Source: Carposina sasakii (taxonomy: Eukaryota > Arthropoda > Insecta > Lepidoptera > Carposinidae). Taken from it: a stretch of DNA of 64,000 bases. Below, one piece after another: positions 1 through 11,279 of the stretch. Location of the stretch: the NCBI GenBank assembly GCA_014607495.2, contig CP053150.1, positions 13,536,495-13,600,494 on the forward strand, read 5' to 3'. Below the pieces are notes generated by a model that saw only the letters and a program-made list of their open reading frames with translations, searched no databases and was not told the origin of the DNA. Numbering within the stretch: the stretch's first letter is position 1; every line of letters begins with the position of its first letter. A program made the translations under genes and the position numbers.

Positions 1-1987
1 ATAACAAATGGTAGTTATCTTGCCCGATTAAAACTTTAGGTTCACATTGCATATTACAACATAATAATTTATCTTTTAACTTTCCTAAGTGGGCAAATTT
101 ATCAAAATTAACTATTGACATATCTTGTACTGGCAAACTTAAATTAGTTACACTACGTGCATTTATAGTAAATATTTTAGTATTATTTACATCGGATAAA
201 TTTATAGACATTGCAATAGTATCACATACTAAATCACTTTCGCTCCACGCACCGCTCACGCGCATGGTTTCGCTGCGCCCGCTCAGGCCGGCGCGGGAAG
301 CGAGCTCGTTACATATCAGTGTCACGGTAGAACCGTCATCAATTAAAGCGGTTGTGCTAATTATGCCATTAGGGCCATGAATATTGATAGGTACTACTTT
401 AAGCAAAACTTTATTACAAAAGGTATTATTAATGTGCGTTACCGTCTCTGTGGCAGGCGAAGGCGGCGGCGGCGGCTGGCCACTATTACTGTTACTCGGC
501 GCGTTGTTTATGTTGATATTGTAATGCATCAGCCGGTGGTGCGCCCCGCCGCAGCCGTCCCTATCACAGGCGGCCGCAGGACACGTTTCTCGGTCGTGAC
601 GCGATACTAAACATTTTATACATAAATTATAACGCTTGACATGACGCCATCTATCTTTACGTAATGCCTTTTTAAACTTTTTACACTCAATTAATTTATG
701 ATTACCGATACTGCAAAAACGACACTGATTTTCACTCGCGACGGATTGCACTAACACTGTCTGTGAACGATTTGTATTGTGATTGTATTTGTTTTGTTGT
801 TGTTGATTGTAGTTGTGGCTTCTTGTATCCGATAAATATAAGTTGGCAGTGGTCGTTATTTTTACCGCTTCATGGTGTAGGAAATCTGATAATATTTCCA
901 AACGTGACTTCTTGTCTTCATTTATAATAGGGAAACTGTAGTCAGACCACTTTGATACAAGTAAAGCTGGTAATTTTGATATTATTATTGTAGATAAATG
1001 TACTCCTTGCAGATACTCCTTACGGCCGACGGCATGAACGGCTGCAATAAAATTCTGCACTTTCACAGAGAATGGAATTATATCCTTGTGATATTCTTGT
1101 GACATAGGTGGAAGCTTTTTCAGGTCCTGTATAATCCTGGATATGATGCAGTCTGGATTACCAAAACGTAGCTCTAAAGTTTTAATCACTTGATCGGGTG
1201 ATGTGGCACTTATCATGAGAGCTGAGACGGCATCATGTGCAGGGCCGTGTAGACACTTCCTTAGTCTCCATAAGTTTTCCTTCTGGGTAAAACCACACAC
1301 CTGTGTAGACTCTTCATAGGCCTGTCTGAATTGCAGCCACTGTAATGGATCTCCAGAAAAAGAGGGTAGGTCTCTGGGTGTGCATATGCGGCTGAGCAGG
1401 TTGGTATTAGGTCTATTGCTGGTGGAGGCGGCGGCTAGGTCCTTCAGTGCGCTGGCGAGCATGTGAACTGTCCCTACAGTGCCAGGGTCAGATACCACTG
1501 GCGGGCACGGCTCGCCCGGTTGTGTACCAATCTGGGGGGCTTGCTGTGCGTGATGCAGTTCGTGCTGGCTGCTTTCTAACCATTTCTCCACTTCGCTATT
1601 TTTGTCGGTGCTCTGGTCACGGTGTGAACTGTATTTTTCTTCCTCCAGGTTTGCTAAGTCCGCCTCTAATTGTTTTTCAACAAGATCCATCTGGATTTGG
1701 GCTTTAGCTTTAGCTGCTTCAAGTTCCAGCTGCTTCTTTCTAGCCATAAACGACGATGAAGTAGAATTTGACTTCGTCTTCGAGCGGTGTACGGGTACCC
1801 GCGGCGGTAAATGTTCCGCTTTTATTGAACTACCTGGAATAACGCTTACCGCGTCGATGGCAGTTGGAGTACGCATATTTTCGTCCACCAGGTTATCTTC
1901 TCTAGTAAGCTGCTGTGGGAGGACTTGCTGTGCGAGTTGGCTATCCTGTTCCCGGTTTTTGCGTATAGTACTACGCGTGTTCACCAT
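1..1987 (-). mobile_element. BEL/Pao retrotransposon Gag-protease frame, partial (runs off the left edge)
   Basis: An open frame starts with ATG at 1987 and runs leftward to the window edge without a stop, about 662 codons. The N-terminal third is Gln/Glu/Lys-rich and coiled-coil-like. The middle has a Gag core with the motif FSGDPLQWLQF. Two perfect CX2CX4HX4C zinc knuckles follow at about residues 420-435 and 455-468. A retroviral-type aspartic protease motif, LIDDGSTVTLI, lies near residue 550. The order Gag, knuckles, protease in one frame fits BEL/Pao elements; reverse transcriptase, RNase H and integrase would lie outside the window. The element packages and cleaves its own particle proteins during retrotransposition in the cytoplasm. 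The lack of stops or frameshifts suggests a young insertion. Gypsy is less likely because of the double knuckle and the single frame. Confidence 0.9.
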
Positions 1988-2033
1988 TTTCACTTGCGGA
2001 GTGTGGAACGGAAATCCGGCCGAATGACCACTT

Positions 2034-2358
2034 TGTAGGCGCTAAAAACACTCCTTGGGTGAACACAAACACGTACGATAGATTTACGAATATATTTTGA
2101 AAGGCACACGGTAAAACTAATACAAATTTTGGGCAATTTGCGGGGTCGCGGTGCGCGGGTCCGTGTGTCGTCATGGATGGCCGAAGACTGGTAGCCAACC
2201 AACGTAGCTTTAACAAGATGGCCCTCGTGACGTCACACGCACTCGCATTTAAATATAGCAGCGCAAGCGCCGGTTAAGTACTATTCTAAAATTATGAAAA
2301 ATATATAAACAAATTAGAATAAAATATATAAAAATATTATAGGAGCTCGTCGCTAACA
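2034..2358 (-). repeat. 5' LTR of the BEL/Pao element
   Basis: Read on the minus strand, the segment begins TGTTAGCGACGAGCTCC at 2358 and ends CCTACA near 2034, the TG...CA ends expected of an LTR. It contains a TATA-like CTATATTTAAATGC near 2253 that could serve as the promoter. A leader of about 46 bases separates it from the gag ATG at 1987; the primer-binding site should lie in it, but I cannot name the tRNA. The second LTR is outside the window, so the boundaries and the target-site duplication cannot be confirmed. Confidence 0.65.
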
Positions 2359-4850
2359 CCACTAGATGCTTCAAATGACACTTATTTCAAATCTGTTGGA
2401 TGGTGGGGACATTTCTTCCCAAAGTCCTTTATCCTTAGATTTTATTTAAAATCTTTTATAATGAATCTGCGACCGCAAGTTTTCAGAGAGAAATTAACCA
2501 GCACCAAAGCTGTAATGAATAAAATGGGAAGGAAAACCGAGCTAGGTAGTTGACGATAATTTTCTAATTGGTCGGGCGAAATATCTTTTCAGAGAAAAGG
2601 TCAGCTTTATTCGAGTTCATTTTTTGAATAGGTTTCAGAGTTTCGTTCAATAAAATACCTATAGGTACTGTCTTGTTCAATGTTGAGGTTCCAATAAGTA
2701 TAATCGAGTATTTCAAACGACTAAAATCATAACGAAAAGCCTGGCAAAAACAGATAAAACAATCTTGCTTACCCTATAAAATAAGGAAAACCTACAACCT
2801 AACTAATCCACCCTTCAAAAAATATTGTGGTTGGCGCTATAAAAACACTAAAACTAAATGCTCGACTGTCTTTTATGGGTTGATGTCCCCTAAAATACCG
2901 GCCGCCATGTTGTGATTTATTAACAGAATAGGGGAAAATATTGAGGGAGACAACCATATTCAAAGAGGAAAACTTTACTAAGAATATAAGTGAAGGGCAA
3001 AAGTTACGATTAAACGAATCTTAAGCTTTGTAAGTTTTCTAATTTTGTTACGGGAGTTTCCTAGTTAGTTATAGGATTGAATTTACTTTAGACAAAAATA
3101 TTAGGAACATTAGCAGCGATAGATTAAGATATTTGTGACAATAGGTAATACTGTCACAAATACGGACTTTTACAATATAATACAGATGTGGATCAGGGAA
3201 GGTAGAGTAAATGATTGCGTGACCGGAGTATTAAGGTCAAGATCAATGTTCAAAACCTTATTCTTATTCGTCTAAGTATCAAGTAAAATATTTCCCGATT
3301 AGAAAATTTTCTATGATGAAGTCTATGTGAGTGAATACAGTGTACTAACAAAGAAAGTCATTACGGCAAAGATCAACAAACTTTGGACAATAGACTACTT
3401 AATGAAAATTCTTGTGTATGCTATTGAAATGTAAATCTTGACTGATTTACAGTGAATATAGGTATAATAATTCGGGACTTACACAAAAACGAGGGAGATG
3501 TGGGGGGAAGAGAAAATTTGGAAATTTCCCATTAATCAACTCAAGGGCCTATTCTGTTTGTATATACCTATATTCTGTTTGTGATTGCTTGATATTGACT
3601 TAGTAACATGACAATTTGTTTCTATAGTAACAGTTAGCAATGGCATAGTGGAATCTTACCATCGTTTCCTACTAAGTTTGTGAGGATGGATGTATAAAGT
3701 GTGTGCTCATTACTCTTTCACGCAAAAACTACTGAACGGATTTCGATGAAACTTGCCAGGTACATATGTAGATTATAAAGTTCACTCAGACGAATTCGCG
3801 GGTGGCCGCTAAAGCTTTATAAAAGCAAATCTAAGATCTATCTATTCTTGACTTGACCCACAACACAAAGCATGCTCACGGCATATCAAGAATATCTCCA
3901 AAGGTCTTGAATGTAATCCGTTTCGCTGAGTATTTGGCATTTTATTAAGCCGTAACCATTACCCTTTTATTGTTGGGATAGGCTAGGTAACATTTTACGA
4001 GCTACATCTTTTGGGAACAACCTGATCACATGTTTCACTCCATCCAAGTTAACAGGAATACTGAGGACGAAAATCAACAAATTCGAAAGTACATAAAACG
4101 GTTCCACATGATAAATAATACCTTTTCAATGCCTTCTACTTCAAGTACATAAAATATACGTAAATAGATTTACTTTCACATCGAAATAATAAAGTGTAGA
4201 TTAGACGACATAGGTAGAGGAAGGCGATAAGATATCACTCCTTCGGATTTTTACCTCCTAATTCGCGAATAATGTATGTGAAAGTTCCTAATAACCTACG
4301 ATTTACCGCCGACAGACTAAAAGCTGCAAGGCGGAAGACGTGCACTCTGCCCGCCGATAACACTCACGATACGTTCACGTAACGTCAGTGCAGTTCTCCT
4401 TCGAACTAGCCCACTCTAACGACTAGATGCTAGGCCACGAGGAGGTTTATGTTATGCCTATTTTAGCCTACTTACTACATGAAGGTTTACAACTTCGTGC
4501 GCATGAAAAGAAAAAATGGTGAATCTAAACCATTTTTGGAACTTGTCCATGAGGGATTCGGATCAGGCATGGATACTTTGCTTTCTCTGACATACGAGTT
4601 ATATGTTTGATCAACTATTAATGATATGGGGGTGAAAGATCACAGCGCCAACAGAAACTTAGCTTGTACACAAATAAATATAATATAGAAGCCAACGTAT
4701 AGGTATATTTCATGCATCATAAATATGTAAATTAATCTAAATTAACACATGAAGCGAGCGCTGCAACTTTCCCGTCTATATCATGATTTTTGTGTAAAAT
4801 AACAAACAGTAATTGTTATTCGACATAGATAGATAGACAGGCATTCCGTG
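2359..4850. other. Intergenic DNA, no gene recognised
   Basis: AT-rich sequence with no frame showing protein-like composition. A fragment near 3715-3830 resembles the insect repeat type that carries an 'actgaacggatttcgatg'-like stretch. Nothing else can be supported. Confidence 0.5.
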
Positions 4851-4881
4851 TGATTGAAGACACGTGACGCCCACGGCGTTA

Positions 4882-5019
4882 ATGGAAGAGATGGACGCAT
4901 TACGTAACCAGATCAAAGGGGGTTTGTGTCAAGATGCAAACGTTTACGTGCCAACGCTGACTCGTTTACTGGAAGGGGGCAGTTGTTACAACAGGATACG
5001 AAATATTCGGGTAAACGTT
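4882..5019 (+). other. Weak candidate coding exon
   Basis: The frame from an internal ATG at 4882 reads MEEMDALRNQIKGGLCQDAN and continues with protein-like composition to a possible donor, CGG|GTAAAC. The same frame is open upstream to 4864. No neighbouring exon was found and the flanks are repeat-like, so this may be chance or an old element relic. Confidence 0.2.
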
Positions 5020-5099
5020 AAAACTGTCGGATTGGTCTTCCCGAAATTGTAAAATAAAAATAAAAAAATAAATAAAATAAAGACTGCCAGCAAGAATTT

Positions 5100-5325
5100 T
5101 GAATTAATTAGTACTAAGTAAATGCACACATTTGCCGTGTGATGTCGGCCATTAAGGGTTTGCAGGAGATGGGCAGCAACGACAACATACTCCGATCGCA
5201 CTGCGGTCACCTATCCGCCTGCCCAGCTTGGTGACTATAGGCAAAAACCACCTTTAGTTGAGCTTGTAGGCCTTGTAGACCCTGGGGAAACCTACGTCCA
5301 GCAGTAGACTCCATAGGTGTGTGTT
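5100..5325 (-). repeat. Diverged copy of the 'cagtccactgctggacgtag' repeat (family D)
   Basis: Read on the minus strand it matches other copies: the cctacgtccagcagtagact block at its right end, the gcctgcccagcttggtgacta block, and the ttaagggtttgcaggagatgggcagcag block. It is clearly older than the copies at 17.1 and 34.4 kb. Confidence 0.7.
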
Positions 5326-8300
5326 TTATATGTTACATGCTTAGGCAGTACTCAATTTTGAATGAGGTTTATCAATAGCGCTTCAACTGATTACTTTTCA
5401 GAGCTAAGCAGATTTTCGAAAGTAATCGTGACGGAATAAAAGTTAATTCAAGAACGTTGTTAGCCGAACGCGATTAATCATGGCAACAATATAGCCTTAT
5501 TAATATTGTTATTCTGAACAAAATTCATTTATTTATATTATAAAACAGCAAATTTCGTGGAACTCTTGATTAGAAGACTCGCACGCAACAAAGGCTCTAT
5601 GTGAAGTGAGATACTTGGTAAATTAAAATAAGATACGTTTCATCATAATAAGATCTCAGGCATATAGAGGTACATTAACATCGTGTTTATTTTTGGAGTA
5701 AGGTTGCGTAGAAAATGATTTTTACGAGGTAATATCCGACACAAACCTCCAGTAAAATTCTGGTGACGTAAACTGATTATATTCTTTATTCCAGCATTGA
5801 CGTAACTGAACATAACACGAAGTCAAAATTATATACGTATGTATGTATATGTAGGTAGCCATAAGAAAACAACACAAAAATAATACATTCCACAAACCAG
5901 AGGCAATAGACATCTCCATTCGCGGCAAGGACGTACATTGACCTACTTAATTGACTGATACTATTGAATGATGAATAGAGAATGAATGTGGCTTGAACTG
6001 TACCAGCTGGTACTTATCAGTAAAAGACTACACTACGCAATATTTATGTGATAGCATGCTACTCTGTCGATTTTTATCTGCCTATCTATTTGCGGTAAAA
6101 CTGTATGAGGCGAATTCCGACACATTCCCACTTTTAGCACACAAACAAATATAGATAACTTCGCCTAGGTATGTCTTATCTTCTGTGGTCTTGGTACGCA
6201 AAGACCACAGATCCACATGTAGTACATTACAAATATACTTTTTCCGCCTCGTGCACAGTCTTTATGCAAGCTTGACAGTTTTGGGTATAGTACTACCTCC
6301 TTACAAACAAAGATTCACGGAATTGTAAAACATCTAAGGACTATGGAAACGATTCTCGTTTGATATTCCAATAGGAAAGAAAGTCCATCTTCTTTTCGTA
6401 AGGTTTCGTAGAGCTGAACCGAAAGTTCTGATTGGAGTACCTAATAGGTCAGATTGTTAAGCGTCATTCAAAAAGCATAAATGCTGAGCATAACATAGGT
6501 AAGAATAGCAGTTTTGACTTAACTCTTAACTGGACCTACGCCAACTTCGCCTACGGAACTACTGTTGAATAACTAACGAGCGTCTGTCGGAAGCTTGTCC
6601 AACATGGATGATGGATTGAGAAGAGGTGGTGTTAACCTTTGTTCATAGAAAATAGTATCGCCGATGCACGCATCTCGATGGTAAAGGTACATTATGTATG
6701 CATATTAGTTCATACTGCGCTGCTAGACTACATTGGTGCATCTCCTTTTTATGCCTCCTTCATGGCCTGTCAGGTGGAGGAAGTAGTGAAAACTAAGTAT
6801 ACGGTAAACTGAACGTGCCAGTGTATTAAGGTCAATCAACGCTTGACTAGCAACTTTTTAATAATGGACTAACCCGAGTCATTCCATACTGGCCGAAATC
6901 CTACTAATATTATAAGTCTTTAATATTTAGATGGTTATAAGCAGCTTGGTTAGCAAGCTTTACACTTGGTCAAAGAAGTAAATACTATTCTCTCGTAAAG
7001 TTACCGCATATGAAATAACGACCACACGTATTATTTACACGATGAGGTTGAATGCAATTTTTTAAATTATGTATTCTGTAGAGAATAAATAGCTAGTTAA
7101 TAATATTTCAATCGTATAAATTTTTCTTAAGCCTTAGCGACCCCGTGGTTGAAATAAGTTGATTAGAAGCGCCTAGAATATATTTTAGAAGGTTTAGCGG
7201 CCGGCCTTAGAATTAAATCCAGTCTTACCATTAATTAATTTTCTAATCAAAAGATTGCGGTTACAATTTACGGCTGAGGCCAATATTGTGGTGTTTCTTT
7301 GGTTTGTAGTGTTGGTAAGTTTATTTAGGTTTAAAGAAAATTTAAAATAAAACCCACTAGATTGTTTAATAACTGTAAACTCTATAATAAGTTTAGATTT
7401 ATAAAGAAACAACTTTTTTTTAAGGCAGACGATATCGTGGAACAGCTAGTTTAAAATATGAGACGCACCTAAATTTTGTAGGCTGTGGGCAAGTAAACCT
7501 GATGTGTAAGGGATAGTTTAAATTATCAAAGCAACGACTTCAAAACTAACTAAACTCTAGTATGATTAACAAATTCTCTGCCGCCGACTACGTATTTGCG
7601 TTTCCTTGTTTTTCTAGAGGTGGTACCGACGCTTATTTGCGTTCTGGCACTAGGCGTTGAACTGATGCCGGCACGCTAAGAAAATGTAACGGCAGCGAAC
7701 CATACTCAAGTTTACAATCACTCAGCCATTGAAAACTAACTCGACAGGAAAACAACAGATACACTACTACTTCCATCTCAATTTAATTCGAGTGCCCTAG
7801 AGGTACCTAAATTACCAAAAAATTGAAGAAACCGCAGTTTCCGATAACATTTAATGATACCTAATACATAATGTGTACATTATAAATAAATGTATTACAA
7901 TTAATTAGTAGCACATTTTACAAACGACAGCTGTTTCAAGCAGACAATATTCTAATCTAGATTTATCGGCCCATGGGAACTAGGCCAAGCACTAAATAAC
8001 TAACTAGCTTTGAAATAAATTTTCATGGTTCAAATAAAGGTTCATGGTTTGGTTTCTATCGAAACTCATATCGTAAGGATTTGGCAGTTGTTTCGGGCTA
8101 TTGTGCGTGACACCAACCCTCCTCGGGTACCTATAGCTAGATAACTTATGTGACAATTTCAGAATTTTAAATAAAAAGCCAATACCTACCGTCTTACCGC
8201 GAAATTACGCTAGGGTTGTCACAAAATAAACAAAAAGTATAACCCTGTATTTTTGTAGGACGTAAATTACCTAATTCATTTTTTACTCCACCGTCGAGTT

Positions 8301-8580
8301 TAGAGCGCAAGTTGATGATAGACTATTTAGAAATCTTAACTCATACTACACCAAAGGCAATAAACTTAGTCACCTTCCCACAGCTAAACAAATTATCCTT
8401 ACACCATTATGCTGACCGTTGACTCTATGAACTTTGGACAGTCAGTATCTACTACACATCACATTGCTACATCGTACACCCACCTAAAATTACGACATAA
8501 AGCTGCTAGTTACACTGTAGCGGTTAATTATACGGTTACAGGGTAAGCAATAAGAATCTATGGCATTGAGAAGTTAACAA
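5326..8580. other. Intergenic DNA, no gene recognised
   Basis: No coding-like frame and no clear element. The only local structure I noticed is a short perfect hairpin near 6181-6213 (tctgtggtctt, a 7-base loop, then aaagaccacaga). Confidence 0.4.
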
Positions 8581-8582
8581 AA

Positions 8583-8647
8583 AAACCCCTGTGGCTTGAC
8601 CTGGGGGAGGTCTACGGCCAACAGTAGAATGCAATAGGCTGAGCTGA
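8583..8647 (-). repeat. Fragment of family D repeat
   Basis: The stretch from cctgtggcttgacctggggg to tagaatgcaataggctgag matches the tail half of the family D repeat in reverse. Confidence 0.6.
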
Positions 8648-9204
8648 TACGATTTAACAATAAAGCAAAGAACAATCTTCTTATCCTCTCCAATAGTCTT
8701 TATTACCAAATACATAGGTACTGTAAACACACGAACTTGTCTTTCAAAAGTTCCTAAACTTCATCTCTAATATCCGACTAATTTAAATACAAAACGTCAC
8801 TTGCACAAAACGATATCCGGCGAGGGTCGTCTCATTTATTCGACAAACACTATGGACAAACACCTTTAGATAACACAGGTAGGGGCAAATTGAGTTTATA
8901 ATTAAATAGATAGGCCCAGCTTTAGTATTAAATTCTAGTAGGTAATTGGAACGATCAAAGTTTATCGCTTGTTTGAATAAGGTCGTCTGCCAAGTTCGTG
9001 ATTGGGTCGCCGTGGGGCTGAAGAAACTTTAGAAGTGTGTATATAAGACCTGCGTTATGCGTTACCATAAGCGTGTGGTAGTTGGTTTTACCAAGTAAAA
9101 GGTACCATAAACCCGCCGAATAAACGTAGTTCCACGAAGGTGCAAGGCAGAGCAGCTTTAGTTTCCCATCATCCTAATCTTGAACAGTAATTTTGACTAA
9201 CTAT

Positions 9205-9305
9205 ACATCATCATCATCATTATCAGCCTATTGCAGTCCAACTACTGGACGTAGGCCTCCCCAAAGGCACGCCACAAGTCTGCCTTGGGGGTATTTGCCA
9301 ACTAT
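9205..9305 (+). repeat. Family D repeat fragment with (ATC)n edge
   Basis: Starts with a catcatcatcat run, then tcagcctattgcagtccaac, and ends in the tgggggtatttgcca block. Only the part nearest the trinucleotide edge is present. Confidence 0.8.
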
Positions 9306-9431
9306 ACATGGTAAATTCCTTTTGCGTAGTCTTCCTTGCTTTTCATGAGTAAATGACTAAACTATGCATATCAGAGTAAGATACCGGACAAACAGCTCCC
9401 AGGCTATTTTCTAACAGTATGTGGTAACATC

Positions 9432-9600
9432 CTGAACTGATGCGGGGCTTCACTAGAATACATTAGCTGTATCTCTTTCCGTGCATGTCGTAAGAGTCGA
9501 CTAAGGAATTCGGGCATTCTCTCAAGCGATAAGCTAGCAACTGCTATACTCATGGCTGCAGGATCTCTATGATCCTGCAGTGGAAACACAACAATGTGAT
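9432..9600 (+). repeat. Dispersed repeat family C
   Basis: Contains gcttcactagaatacattag, a gcatgtcgtaagagtcgac block, a ttctctcaagcgataagcta block and an end related to gatcctgcag. At least eight other copies occur in the window, the best at 10.55, 25.4, 40.3 and 55.25 kb. I do not know a family name for it. Confidence 0.75.
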
Positions 9601-9644
9601 ATGTATGTAAGTACCTATATGGTATTCTGATAAATAAAATAAAT

Positions 9645-9965
9645 AACTATACCCTCAAAATTGGTCAGAAGTGGCACCATGTCTATCGGCCTTTGGGAGT
9701 CAGCCTACCCCGTAAGGGATAAGGGTTTTGGGGGTTTCGGTCCGCTCGTGTTGCGACCGAAACGCCTAACAATGCCTTCTGAATGGGTCTATTCGGCCCG
9801 CGGGACGAATCACCCCATATTTTTATATTCTTCTGAATGGGTCTATTCGTCCCGATATGAATACCTGTTTTGAAAGATTTAAGTACAGTTAAAAACGAGC
9901 GCACCGAAACGCCCCAATACCCAGGGATAAAGGCGTGATTATAGTATGTATGTATGTATGTAAAA
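9645..9965 (+). repeat. Dispersed repeat family E with (TATG)n tail, interrupted by a hAT-like element
   Basis: The sequence goes from ctataccctcaaaattggtc through ctaccccgtaagggataa, then breaks at 9723. It resumes at 9923 with agggataaaggcgtgatta and ends in a tatgtatgtatg tail. Uninterrupted relatives are at 25.2 kb, 29.7 kb (reverse) and 58.8 kb. Confidence 0.85.
9723..9922. mobile_element. Non-autonomous hAT-like element, 200 bp, with 8-bp target duplication
   Basis: The insert begins gggttttgggggtttcggt and ends accgaaacgccccaataccc, which are imperfect terminal inverted repeats. It is flanked by the direct repeat AGGGATAA at 9715-9722 and 9923-9930. The host repeat has the uninterrupted form elsewhere (ccgtaagggatacaggcgtg near 58.92 kb), which confirms the insertion point. 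An 8-bp duplication fits hAT and also P elements. There is no coding capacity. Confidence 0.85.
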
Positions 9966-10274
9966 TAAATAAAAACGTTCTTCCCCAATTGTGTCACCAA
10001 ATTAGCATAAGCATTATCTTAATTCATAAACCAGGTTATGATAAGCATACTAATACCACCAGTGACCTATGTTGTCTAATAATAAGTAACATAGTTATAC
10101 CTAGGTTCATTATGGATAATAGGTAATCTGTTAGCAACCAGTATGCAAATTTTATTAAGATTTCGATGTGTTGCAGGCGAGGTGTGAAACCGGTTTACCC
10201 GTATTTGAAGTATAGCTATGTTCACTAAAGTTGAGTATAATATTAGAAGTAATAAAAAATGCAATGCCTTTTTT

Positions 10275-10535
10275 TGACGGCCGATTGGTGTAGTTGGTAG
10301 TGGCCCTGCTCGCTGCGTCATAGGACCTGGGTTCGAATCCCGGAAGGTATATAGAATATCGATGTTTGTTTCCGAGTCATGGATGTTTTTTATCTATGTA
10401 TTTATATACCGTTGCTTAGTATCCACGATATAAGACCTCAGGTATCTTATTGTGGGACTAGGTTAATGTGTTGTGATAGATGTGTGTGTGTGTGTGTGAG
10501 AGAGTGGGTGGATGTGTGTATTTATTAAAAAAAAG
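10275..10535 (+). repeat. tRNA-derived SINE (family A)
   Basis: The head tgacggccgattggtgtagt contains an A-box-like segment, and ggttcgaatcccggaagg holds a B box. The body has gtttccgagtcatggatg and gtgggactaggttaatgtg, followed by a (TG)n tract. The anticodon arm does not fold as a functional tRNA. Near-identical copies lie at 11.04 and 21.70 kb. Confidence 0.85.
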
Positions 10536-10544
10536 AATGCCTGT

Positions 10545-10756
10545 GCTGATTCGGGGCTTTGCTAGTACATCAGCTGCATCTACTTCCGTGCATGTCATAA
10601 AAATCAACTGAGGAAGCGTTCCCTCAGACGACGACCTAGCAGTATGTCATTGATGGTTAATATCCTGACCCCGCTATGCTTAACGTGCCTGTAAGGATCA
10701 CCTTCGTGACCCTGGAGATCTGGCTACCTCATTTTGTGAACACAGCCGTGTGAATA
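10545..10756 (+). repeat. Dispersed repeat family C
   Basis: A nearly full-length copy directly after the SINE, from gattcggggctttgctagta to a gtgaacacagccgtgtg end. Confidence 0.8.
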
Positions 10757-11038
10757 TACAAGCGATAATTAGAGGTGGTGAAATTCGAGAGGTTTAACTT
10801 GAGACTTTATTCATAGCTTACTCGACATTTTACTTGCAGCTGATAAAGGAGCCCAATCTCGTGAGATTTGTATTCCCTGCTTAGATCTTTAAAATTAGGC
10901 AACGGATTTTGTTGCGTTTTTTCTTCATAAATAGATAAAGTGATTCAAGAGGAAGGTTTATATAACTAGCGACCCGCCCCGGCTTCGCACGGCTGTAATT
11001 CCATTATGAAGTCGTGGGAAGCCTCTAGTATCATAATG

Positions 11039-11268
11039 AAGACGGCCGATTGGTCTAGTAGGTAGTGACCCTGCCTACGACGCCATAGGTCCTGGGTTCG
11101 AATCCCGGTAGGTGCAAAAATTGATATGATGAATATTGATGTTTGTTTCCGAGTCATGGATGTTTCTATACTTATCTATGTATTTATATACCGTTACTTA
11201 GTACCCACGACACGAGACCTTAGGGATCTTGGTGTGGGACTAGGTTAATGTGTTGTGTAGTGTGTGAA
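11039..11268 (+). repeat. tRNA-derived SINE (family A)
   Basis: Same head, B box (ggttcgaatcccggtaggtg) and body as the copy at 10.3 kb. It ends near tgtgttgtgtagtgtgtg. Confidence 0.85.
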
Positions 11269-11279
11269 TATTATATATT

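Noticed and set aside
377..2216. Plus-strand frames at 377-610, 1447-1707 and 1602-2027, and minus-strand frames in the LTR at 1971-2216
   Set aside because: They are shadows of the minus-strand Gag-protease frame or chance frames in the LTR; the composition is Cys/Ser/Arg-biased, as expected of an opposite-strand shadow.
9683..10000. A 105-codon minus-strand frame
   Set aside because: It lies wholly in the family E repeat and the nested hAT-like element.
10278..10350. A tRNA gene at the SINE head, also at 11041 and 21700
   Set aside because: Only A- and B-box-like segments are conserved; three copies share a long non-tRNA body.
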